A stretch of 13,485 nucleotides of DNA from HTCC5015 sp051747425 (lineage in GTDB: Bacteria; Pseudomonadota; Gammaproteobacteria; HTCC5015): the NCBI GenBank assembly GCA_051747425.1, contig JBNJGD010000032.1, positions 1 to 13,485 on the forward strand. Direction: 5' to 3'. Shown here one piece after another: positions 7,762 to 13,400 of the stretch (within the stretch, counting starts at the first letter, position 1; the number at the start of each line of letters is the position of its first letter). A model generated the notes under the pieces. That model saw nothing but the letters and a program-made list of their open reading frames with translations. It searched no databases and had not been told where the DNA came from. Made by a program: the position numbers and the translations under genes.

Positions 7762-8703
7762 GTGAAGCGTCAGCGTGGAGCCATATTGCTGATCCTGGCA
7801 CTGGTCTTCTTGGGCATGGCCGGTTCGCTGTTACTGGCTGCGGGGGCATCCCCGGACTCAAGTGGGCGAACAACCGAGGCACTGAATGAGGCCCGCATGG
7901 CCCTGATGGCCTATGCCCTGCAGTCCCATAGCAGCGGCGTACAGATGGAACGCGTTCGCCTGGGTGAGTTGCCCTGTCCGGACGGCGATGGCGACGGCCG
8001 CATCGATATCGTCGAGGACTACGCCGGCAGTCACTGTCGCTATTTTGTCGGCTGGTTCCCCTGGCGCAGTCTTGGCACGCCACCGCTGGTAGACGAAAGC
8101 GGCTCCAGGCTGTGGTACGCCGTCGCAGCGGGCTGGCACAACCACGCCAGCGGCAGTGAGCCGGCGCTTTACCCCGGCTATACCGAACGGGTTTGGCTCG
8201 ATGGCGTGGCCGGTGTCGCTTGGGTCGGGGCACCGGGAGAGCCGGGGGCGGATCAACAGCGGCAACCGGCAACCGATCGGGTGGGTGAAATGGCCCACTA
8301 TCTGGAACTCGATAAGACGGGAAGCCGGCAATGGCAGCCACAGGAGGCTGGCAACGACCGCTTTTTGTTGCTGGAGCCGGAGCCGTTGCTGGCGGCCGTG
8401 GAGCGGCGGGCACTGGCGATCATGGCGTCGTGGTTGAACCGTTTCCAAAAGGATTACGGCCACTATCCCGATGCCGCCGAATCGCCGGGAGCGGTCTGTA
8501 AACCGGGGCTGGTCGAGGGTGCTTTGCCACTCAGCTGTCCCGATGCGAGGCCTCTTCCCTGGCCCGATGTCGACGCCTTCGAGGCCTGGGTAGTGCGCAA
8601 CCGCTGGGTGGAACTGATGGACTACCGCCGTGAGAGCATCGGGCGTGCCCACCTTCAGGGCCATTGGCACAGTGTGGCGCTGGCGGGGGGCGAGCTGGAA
8701 TGA
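7762..8703 (+). CDS. large minor pilin / pseudopilin, GspK- or PilX-like
   Basis: This is a 313-residue protein. It opens MKRQRGAILLILALVFLGMA: a short basic leader ending in Gly, then a hydrophobic helix. It lacks Glu at mature position 5, as is usual for GspK and unlike typical prepilins. Residues 69-78 read ELPCPDGDGD and lead into an EF-hand-type loop DGDGDGRIDIVE (74-85), which has the DxDxDGxIxxxE ligand spacing. It shares LPCPD, the Asp/Gly loop, a (F/L)PW..LG segment and an xYAV segment with the next gene, so the two are probably paralogous. A second helix-plus-YPDA segment near 214-240 may be an internal repeat. GTG 7762 is chosen because GGAGGT lies 7 bases upstream and the protein then starts at the charged leader; an ATG at 7747 and a TTG at 7711 are less good. 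The predicted role is a tip or initiation complex of the pilus (inference from GspK/PilX). Confidence 0.75.
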   Translation: MKRQRGAILLILALVFLGMAGSLLLAAGASPDSSGRTTEALNEARMALMAYALQSHSSGVQMERVRLGELPCPDGDGDGRIDIVEDYAGSHCRYFVGWFPWRSLGTPPLVDESGSRLWYAVAAGWHNHASGSEPALYPGYTERVWLDGVAGVAWVGAPGEPGADQQRQPATDRVGEMAHYLELDKTGSRQWQPQEAGNDRFLLLEPEPLLAAVERRALAIMASWLNRFQKDYGHYPDAAESPGAVCKPGLVEGALPLSCPDARPLPWPDVDAFEAWVVRNRWVELMDYRRESIGRAHLQGHWHSVALAGGELE

Positions 8704-9425
8704 GGTGGCAGCGAGGTTTCAGCCTGCTCGAGCTGGCGCTGGTGGTGGCGATTTTGGGGCTGCTGCTGGGCGGTGCCATCGTGCCCGTCCAGCAGCATTT
8801 GCGGCAGCAGTGGGTCGACGCCGAGCGGCGGCAGCTGCGCTGGGCGCGGCAGAGTTTACTGGCCTTCGCCCAGCGCCAGGGCCGCCTGCCCTGTCCGGAT
8901 ACGGATGGCGACGGCCGCGAGGACAACGACAACGGCCATTGCGGCGAGACCGCCGTCGCCTCGGCACCGAGTGGTGCGGAGCGGCAACGCGTGGTGGCTG
9001 GAGGGTTGCCCTGGCTGGATTTGGGGGTGGCCTCGCGGGATCGCCACGGCCGTGCCTACCGCTACGCGGTGACGCTCCATTACGCCGACGAGCCCGGCTC
9101 GCCGGACCCTACAGAATTTCCCCGGGCCTCGGGCCAGGCGTGCCCCGGCCCCTCCGGCGCTGCACAGCCCATGCCCAGCTTTACCCTGTGCAGCCTTGGC
9201 GGCGTTGATATCGACGGCGCCGATGGCGGGCCGCTGGTGCGCGACGCGCCCTTTGTTCTCTGGACGGCCGGGGCCGCCCCTGGTGCTAGAGGCCCCGGGG
9301 AAACGGAAAACCGGGATGGCGATCGACGGTTTGTGGCGAGGCCATTCTCGCCGCAATTCGACGATCACCTGGTTTGGTTGTCGGCGGCGCAATTGGCCTG
9401 GCAGGGCCAGCGCTCCGATTTTTAA
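8700..9425 (+). CDS. type IV prepilin-like minor pilin with LPCPD/calcium-loop motif
   Basis: This 241-residue protein has a class III signal. The leader MRWQRG ends at Gly6, followed by FSLLELALVVAILGLLLGG with Glu at mature position 5, the hallmark of processing by a prepilin peptidase and of N-terminal methylation. After a helix (about 33-60) comes GRLPCPDTDGDGREDNDN, with Asp residues at 67, 69, 71 and 75 spaced like an EF-hand or pseudopilin calcium loop. Cysteines at 66, 81, 148 and 164 could form disulfides in the periplasm. It resembles the upstream gene around LPCPD, LPW and YAV. The ATG overlaps the preceding stop as ATGA. It probably assembles with the downstream major pilin as a minor subunit. 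Matches to a named MSHA pilin (MshB, C, D or O) cannot be made by eye. Confidence 0.82.
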   Translation: MRWQRGFSLLELALVVAILGLLLGGAIVPVQQHLRQQWVDAERRQLRWARQSLLAFAQRQGRLPCPDTDGDGREDNDNGHCGETAVASAPSGAERQRVVAGGLPWLDLGVASRDRHGRAYRYAVTLHYADEPGSPDPTEFPRASGQACPGPSGAAQPMPSFTLCSLGGVDIDGADGGPLVRDAPFVLWTAGAAPGARGPGETENRDGDRRFVARPFSPQFDDHLVWLSAAQLAWQGQRSDF

Positions 9426-9449
9426 AAACGAGCACAAGGAGAATGTGTG

Positions 9450-10076
9450 ATGAAGAAGCAATTTCGACAATACGGACAAGGCGGCTTTACTCTGGTCGAG
9501 CTGGCCATCGTGCTGGTGATCGTCGGCCTGTTACTGGGTGGCGTACTCAAGGGACAGGCGATGATCGAGAGCTCGCGGATCAAGCGGGCCATTCAGGACT
9601 ACAAAAGCATCAACGCGGCGATACTCACCTACCGCGACCAGTACCGCAGCCTGCCCGGTGACGACTCGCGGGCACAGACCCTGTTGGGCAATACCACCTT
9701 GCTCAACGGAGATGGCAACGGCTATATTGATGGCAGTTTTGCCAGCGGCGATACCGAGAACGAGTCGCGCCAGTTCTGGTACCACATGCGCGCCGCCGAC
9801 ATGATCAGCGGCAGCGACGCGGATACCGCAACGGGTACGCTGTTGCCGCGCAGCCCGTGGGGCGGGGACATGGGCGTCACATCTAGTGCCATCAGCGGTT
9901 TCAGTGCCTCCGAGACCAATGCACTTTGCCTGGGGCTGGTGCCGGGTGAGGCTGCCCGGACCATCGATGGACGGTTGGACGACGGCGTACCCACCAGTGG
10001 CCAGGTCCGCGGTCACGCCAGCGATACCAGCTACGAAACCGGCAACACTTACACGCTTTGTCTGGAACTGGCCTGA
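9450..10076 (+). CDS. type IV prepilin, probable major pilin (MshA-like place)
   Basis: This 208-residue prepilin has a 12-residue leader ending GQGG, then FTLVELAIVLVIVGLLLGGV, with Glu at mature position 5: a textbook prepilin peptidase and methylation site. The helix continues through SSRIKRAIQDYKSINAAI, followed by YRSLPGDD, a recurrent prepilin segment. An Asp/Asn/Gly loop NGDGNGYID (86-94) resembles the calcium loops of the two upstream pilins. Cys160 and Cys204 are placed to close a C-terminal disulfide-bonded D-region, as in type IV pilins. AAGGAG (9436-9441) lies 8 bases before ATG 9450; a GTG at 9447 would add one residue. It is called major pilin because it is last in the operon, has the best leader and has its own strong ribosome site. 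That ranking is inference. Confidence 0.85.
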   Translation: MKKQFRQYGQGGFTLVELAIVLVIVGLLLGGVLKGQAMIESSRIKRAIQDYKSINAAILTYRDQYRSLPGDDSRAQTLLGNTTLLNGDGNGYIDGSFASGDTENESRQFWYHMRAADMISGSDADTATGTLLPRSPWGGDMGVTSSAISGFSASETNALCLGLVPGEAARTIDGRLDDGVPTSGQVRGHASDTSYETGNTYTLCLELA

Positions 10077-10087
10077 TCGCCAGTGAT

Positions 10088-10117
10088 CGTGCGGGGCGGC
10101 CAGACCCGCCCCGTACG
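10088..10117 (+). terminator. strong GC hairpin after the pilin operon, no U-tract
   Basis: CGTGCGGGGCGG (10088-10099) pairs with CCGCCCCGTACG (10106-10117) over 12 bp with one G-U pair and a 6-base loop. It starts 11 bases after the pilin stop. No T-run follows, so it may be an imperfect terminator or an mRNA 3'-end stabiliser that protects the pilin transcript. Confidence 0.5.
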
Positions 10118-10160
10118 CGCCGTTGTGTCGGGAAAAAACAACTGAAACCCGGCAAAACCG

Positions 10161-10188
10161 CTTAAATTCCCCGCGAAGTCGATATAAT
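10161..10188 (+). promoter_or_regulatory. typA sigma-70 promoter
   Basis: A perfect -10 TATAAT (10183-10188) lies 29 bases before the typA ATG. With a 16-base spacer the -35 is CTTAAA (10161-10166), a weak match. The position just upstream of typA, after the end of the pilus operon, supports independent expression. Confidence 0.65.
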
Positions 10189-10217
10189 GCGCCCCCTTTA
10201 CCCCAACCGGACTGGTT

Positions 10218-12035
10218 ATGAACACCGAAAAACTGCGCAATATCGCCATTATCGCCCATGTCGACCACGGCAAAACCACCCTCGTCGACCAGTTGCTGCA
10301 GCAATCGGGCACTCTGAGCCGCAAGGATCAGGGCTCCGAGCGCGTGATGGATTCCAACGACCAGGAAAAAGAGCGCGGTATTACCATTCTGGCCAAGAAC
10401 ACGGCCATCACCTGGCAGGACTACCGGATTAACATCGTCGACACCCCCGGCCACGCCGACTTCGGCGGCGAGGTGGAGCGCGTGCTCTCCATGGTCGATT
10501 CGGTGCTGCTGCTGGTGGACGCCGTCGACGGCCCCATGCCCCAGACGCGCTTCGTCACCCAGAAGGCCTTTGATCAGGGACTCAACCCCATTGTGGTGGT
10601 TAACAAGGTCGATCGCCCCGGTGCGCGACCCAACTGGGTAGTGGATCAGGTATTCGACCTGTTTGACGCCCTCGGCGCCACCGACGAGCAGCTCGACTTC
10701 CCGATTATCTTCGCCTCGGCCCTGAACGGCTTTGCCTCCGAGGACGACACGGTCACCGAAGGCGATATGGAGCCCCTGTTCCAGACCGTCGTCGATCGCG
10801 TGCCCGCTCCGGATGTCGATATCGATGGCCCTTTCCAGCTGCAGGTGTCCAGCCTGGACTACAACAGCTATGTCGGCGTCATGGGCATCGGCCGCATCAA
10901 GCGCGGCGTGGTCAGCAAAAACCAGGCCGTGACTGTGATCGACCGCAACGGCGGCAAGCGCAACGGCAAAGTTCAGCAGATCTTTGGCTACCACGGCCTC
11001 GAGCGCGTGGAGGTGGATAGCGCCCAGGCCGGCGATATCATCGTCTTTACCGGCCTCGACCCGCTGCTGATCTCAGACACCCTGTGCGACCCGGCCCAGC
11101 CCGAGGCGCTGCCGGCCCTGACCGTCGACGAGCCGACGGTGACCATGACCTTCCAGGTCAACACCTCGCCCTTCGCCGGCCAGGACGGCAAATTCCTCAC
11201 CAGCCGCCAGATCCGCGAGCGCCTGGAACAGGAGCTGCTGCACAATGTGGCCCTGCGCGTGGAGGAAACCGACGACCCCGACAAATTCCGCGTCTCCGGT
11301 CGCGGCGAGCTGCACCTGGGCGTATTGATCGAGAACATGCGCCGCGAGGGCTTCGAGCTGGCGGTGTCCCGCCCCGAGGTGGTGATTCGCGAGGTCGACG
11401 GCGAGCAGCAGGAACCCTACGAGCAGTTGACCGTGGATGTGGAAGAGCAGCACCAGGGCGCCATTATGGAGCGCCTGGGCGAGCGGAAGGGTGAGATGCA
11501 CAACATGCAAATGGACGGCAAGGGCCGCGTGCGCATCGACTTTGTCATCCCCTCCCGCGGCCTGATCGGCTTTCAGACCGAGTTCATGTCACTGACTTCG
11601 GGCTCCGGCCTGATCTACCACAGCTTCGACCACTATGGCCCCCGTTTGAGTGGTGGCATCGGCGAGCGCAAGAACGGCGTGTTGATCTCCACTGGTCAGG
11701 GCAAGGCGCTGGCCTACGCTCTGTTTAACCTGCAGGAGCGCGGCAAGCTGATGATCGGCCACGGTGACGAGGTCTACGAGGGCATGGTGATCGGCATTCA
11801 CAGCCGAGACAACGACCTGACGGTGAACCCGCTCAAGGCCAAGCAGTTGACCAATGTGCGCGCCGCCGGTACGGATGAAAACTTGATCCTCACTCCGCCG
11901 ATCCGCCACACACTGGAGCAGGCGCTGGAGTTCATCGACGACGACGAGCTGGTGGAAGTCACGCCCCAGCACATCCGCGTGCGCAAGAAATTCCTCAAGG
12001 AACACGAACGCAAACGCGCCTCTCGCGCCTCCTGA
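10218..12035 (+). CDS. typA: ribosome-associated GTPase TypA/BipA
   Basis: This 605-residue translational GTPase has the usual family length. G motifs are all present: G1 AHVDHGKT (13-20), switch region RGITI, G3 DTPGH (75-79), G4 NKVD (129-132) and a G5-like SAL. Further along are an EF-Tu-like beta-barrel domain, EF-G-like domains including RGELHLGVLIENMRREG and SRGLIGFQTEF, and the BipA-specific C-terminal domain ending near VTPQHIRVRKKFLKEHERKR. TypA binds the 70S ribosome, aids 50S subunit assembly at low temperature, and affects stress and virulence traits. The start ATG has only a weak ribosome site (GGACTGG upstream). Codon use is more C-ending than in the pilus operon, as expected for a well-expressed housekeeping gene. 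It converges on fxsA across a repeat-filled gap. Confidence 0.97.
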   Translation: MNTEKLRNIAIIAHVDHGKTTLVDQLLQQSGTLSRKDQGSERVMDSNDQEKERGITILAKNTAITWQDYRINIVDTPGHADFGGEVERVLSMVDSVLLLVDAVDGPMPQTRFVTQKAFDQGLNPIVVVNKVDRPGARPNWVVDQVFDLFDALGATDEQLDFPIIFASALNGFASEDDTVTEGDMEPLFQTVVDRVPAPDVDIDGPFQLQVSSLDYNSYVGVMGIGRIKRGVVSKNQAVTVIDRNGGKRNGKVQQIFGYHGLERVEVDSAQAGDIIVFTGLDPLLISDTLCDPAQPEALPALTVDEPTVTMTFQVNTSPFAGQDGKFLTSRQIRERLEQELLHNVALRVEETDDPDKFRVSGRGELHLGVLIENMRREGFELAVSRPEVVIREVDGEQQEPYEQLTVDVEEQHQGAIMERLGERKGEMHNMQMDGKGRVRIDFVIPSRGLIGFQTEFMSLTSGSGLIYHSFDHYGPRLSGGIGERKNGVLISTGQGKALAYALFNLQERGKLMIGHGDEVYEGMVIGIHSRDNDLTVNPLKAKQLTNVRAAGTDENLILTPPIRHTLEQALEFIDDDELVEVTPQHIRVRKKFLKEHERKRASRAS

Positions 12036-12038
12036 TTT

Positions 12039-12218
12039 TGGCCACAGAGCCACGGAGGGCACAGAGTTTTTAGGGTGGTAGGAGCGGCGACCCCGCCGCG
12101 ATCAGCGTCATCGCGGGCCGTGAAACGGCGTGGCGATCTGCCCGTTCAAGCAGATTGCGTCACGCTGTTCGCAATGACGAAACGATAACCCTCCGTGCTA
12201 TCCGTGGCTCAGTGGCCA
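12039..12218. repeat. nested inverted-repeat element between typA and fxsA
   Basis: The outer arms are 12039-12066 (TGGCCACAGAGCCACGGAGG and following) and 12189-12218, inverted, matching at about 24 of 28 positions. Inside the left half is a perfect 6-bp stem GCGGCG / CGCCGC (12084-12099, loop ACCC) set in the REP-like text GTAGGAGCGG..CCGCGATC. Inside that is an imperfect palindrome of about 74 bases (12106-12179) bounded by CGTCATCGCG and CGCAATGACG. No open frame encodes a transposase. It looks like stacked small mobile or REP-type repeats, and transcripts from both convergent genes would run into it. No U-tract terminator is evident. Confidence 0.65.
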
Positions 12219-12222
12219 GAAA

Positions 12223-12735
12223 TCAATCGTCCTCGCGGTGGGCTTCGCCTTCGATGGTGACGCCGCCGTTTTCGTTGGGGCGGGGCTGGCGGGGGCGCTC
12301 CTGTTGAGGCCCGTTTGAATAGTAGCTGGTGTGGGTGAAGGTAAAACCGCCCTGCCCCTGTTGTGCGGCCATGCTCTGGACGATGCCCTTGCGAATCAGG
12401 GCGCTGGCCATCAGTGAGCGAGAAGCGGGCAGCAGCAGGGCGAAACCGACGCCATCGGTGATAAAGCCGGGGGTAATCAGCAGTGCGCCGCCCAGCAGCA
12501 GCATCACACCCTCGACCATCTCCCGCGCCGGCATCTCGCCATTCTGCATTTTACGGTTCAGCCGCAGCCAGGTTTCCAGTCCCTGAATCCGGAACAACAC
12601 CGAGCCGATCATGGCTGTGGCCACGGTAAACAGAATGGTCGCAATCCAGCCGATTTGATCGGCCACCAGACCGAGCACCACCGCCTCGAGAAGCGCAAAA
12701 ACAAAGATAAACAAAAAGATGCGGCCAAAGCCCAT
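12223..12735 (-). CDS. fxsA: FxsA family membrane protein
   Basis: This 170-residue inner-membrane protein has three hydrophobic segments at about 5-24, 28-47 and 76-98. The third holds LLLGGALLITPGFITDGVGF, the family's conserved LL-x-PGF-x-TD-x-x-G signature. The C-terminal tail (about 115-170) is hydrophilic, Gln/Pro-rich and presumably cytoplasmic. FxsA (formerly YtfB-like/suppressor of F exclusion of phage T7) is widespread in Gammaproteobacteria; overproduction relieves the block that F plasmid puts on T7, but its everyday role is unclear. The start is ATG at 12735. No strong ribosome site is visible; AAAGGAAT-like sequence lies further upstream. The stop lies 4 bases from the edge of the repeat element described at 12039-12218. 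Confidence 0.9.
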   Translation of the reverse strand: MGFGRIFLFIFVFALLEAVVLGLVADQIGWIATILFTVATAMIGSVLFRIQGLETWLRLNRKMQNGEMPAREMVEGVMLLLGGALLITPGFITDGVGFALLLPASRSLMASALIRKGIVQSMAAQQGQGGFTFTHTSYYSNGPQQERPRQPRPNENGGVTIEGEAHREDD

Positions 12736-12801
12736 GGGACACCAGAGTGAAAGGAATGTATCTCCATGGATAGTGCCAAAGCCGCAAAGTTCAAGTGGGG
12801 T

Positions 12802-12814
12802 TAGCCACAGAGCA
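12802..12814. repeat. partial copy of the outer repeat arm
   Basis: AGCCACAGAGCAC repeats the GCCACAGAG core of the outer arm seen at 12040-12049, here as a truncated single copy upstream of fxsA and next to a REP-like hairpin. Confidence 0.35.
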
Positions 12815-12824
12815 CTTTGATCGC

Positions 12825-12891
12825 GTAGGGCGGATGTGCCGAAGGCACCTCCGCCATCCGGCCAGCGGAAGCGGCCTCGCCGCTATCCGGC
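12825..12891. repeat. REP-like double hairpin
   Basis: GGCGGATGTGCC (12829-12840) pairs with GGCACCTCCGCC (12844-12855) around a GAA triloop, with 11 of 12 bp matched. A second stem, AGCGGC (12870-12875) / GCCGCT (12879-12884), has a CTC triloop. The stems are flanked by direct repeats ATCCGGC at 12856-12862 and 12885-12891. The preceding GTAGGGCGGAT text is the head of a very common bacterial intergenic repeat type. It fills most of the gap between fxsA and the next gene and overlaps that gene's stop codon. Confidence 0.65.
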
Positions 12892-13170
12892 ATCTCGCTG
12901 CCTGGCCAAAGCCGCCAGCTTTGTCGGCCGAATCATCAGGTGCTGCCCTTTCACATTCCTCAAATAGTGCCGACCCCGGGTAGTCAGTTGGTAGGGGTGA
13001 AGATCTGCCGTGCTTAAAAGCGTTTTCTCGCGAATCCAGCCTTTTCGCAGAAAATCCTCGTATTTCAGGTCGTATTCCTCCAAGTGATCTTCCAGTGACA
13101 CCCAGCCCTTCGTTTCCATTTCACGAACGGCCTGACCCAGGGTGATGAAAAACTCTTCTGTCAGGCACAT
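12883..13170 (-). CDS. hypothetical protein, possible winged-helix-like fold
   Basis: This is a 95-residue basic/acidic cytoplasmic-type protein with no signal peptide or membrane segment. I do not recognise a family. Two predicted helices (about 5-20 and 26-42) are followed by YQLTTRGRHYLRN (about 59-71), a pattern reminiscent of the last helix and wing of winged-helix DNA-binding proteins; this is suggestive only. The C-terminus is rich in Lys and Arg (PTKLAALARQRD). ATG at 13170 has GGAG about 9 bases upstream, which supports a real gene. Its TAG stop and last codons lie inside the REP-like repeat, so the original C-terminus may have been altered by repeat insertion. Nothing links it functionally to fxsA. 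Confidence 0.65.
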   Translation of the reverse strand: MCLTEEFFITLGQAVREMETKGWVSLEDHLEEYDLKYEDFLRKGWIREKTLLSTADLHPYQLTTRGRHYLRNVKGQHLMIRPTKLAALARQRDAG

Positions 13171-13188
13171 TTTCGGAAGCTCCTATGC

Positions 13189-13217
13189 ATAAGATGAAAG
13201 CCACAGTTCATCGACAA
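13189..13217 (-). promoter_or_regulatory. possible promoter of the 95-residue protein gene
   Basis: On the minus strand TTGTCG (13212-13217) and TCTTAT (13189-13194) are separated by 17 bases and lie just upstream of the ribosome site. The -10 matches 4 of 6. Its -35 overlaps the -35 of the opposite promoter. Confidence 0.3.
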
Positions 13218-13238
13218 TTATCGGAAATGGGCTAAAAT
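13211..13238 (+). promoter_or_regulatory. sigma-70 promoter for candidate small RNA
   Basis: TCGACA (13211-13216), a 16-base spacer and TAAAAT (13233-13238) each match consensus at 5 of 6 positions. Transcription would begin near 13245, directly ahead of the two-stem structure ending in a terminator. Confidence 0.55.
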
Positions 13239-13244
13239 AACGGC

Positions 13245-13327
13245 AACGGTGCTACCGTGGCTCTGGATCGGCATTATCACAGTAGGTAGCATCAGGCCCG
13301 CAGCAGACCAGTGTTGCGGGCTTTTTA
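13245..13327 (+). ncRNA. candidate small RNA or attenuator leader
   Basis: No plus-strand gene lies between typA and this point, yet a promoter and an intrinsic terminator stand about 80 bases apart. The predicted RNA opens with a 9-bp stem, GGTGCTACC (13248-13256) with GGTAGCATC (13285-13293), one G-U pair, enclosing a 28-base loop that may close further by GTG/CAC. Two bases later the terminator stem begins. The compact two-stem shape fits a trans-acting small RNA. The alternative is a regulatory leader for a gene beyond 13485. A short frame from GTG 13249 (MLPWLWIGIITVG) has two Trp and three Ile, but the GTG sits inside the first stem and has no ribosome site, so a leader peptide is less likely. 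I recognise no Rfam family. Confidence 0.45.
13296..13327 (+). terminator. rho-independent terminator
   Basis: GCCCGCAGCA (13296-13305) pairs with TGTTGCGGGC (13312-13321) over 10 bp with one G-U pair and a 6-base loop. It is followed at once by TTTTTATT. The reverse strand has no T-run, so it is directional, for a plus-strand transcript. Confidence 0.85.
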
Positions 13328-13368
13328 TTGTCTTCATTTTGTCCAACTTGCGAAGGCCATTCAGGCAG

Positions 13369-13400
13369 ATTCCGGATAAGCGCTGTGCGCTTTCCGGAAT
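13369..13400. repeat. REP-like hairpin with TTCCGGA ends
   Basis: ATTCCGGATAAGCGC and GCGCTTTCCGGAAT pair over 14 bp with one bulged T and a TGT loop. The TTCCGGA-ended palindrome type is a common dispersed intergenic repeat. No U-tract follows. Confidence 0.55.

Noticed and set aside
7559..8413. 284-codon minus-strand frame
   Set aside because: Antisense to the small exported protein and the GspK-like gene, with Pro/Arg-rich composition and no start signal.
9531..10994. 487-codon open frame on the minus strand
   Set aside because: It lies antisense to the pilin, the hairpin and promoter, and the GTPase domain of typA. All have clear family motifs on the plus strand, and the minus product has no recognisable motifs.
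12039..12218. CRISPR array or insertion sequence
   Set aside because: There are no regularly spaced direct repeats and no transposase frame; the structure is nested inverted repeats.
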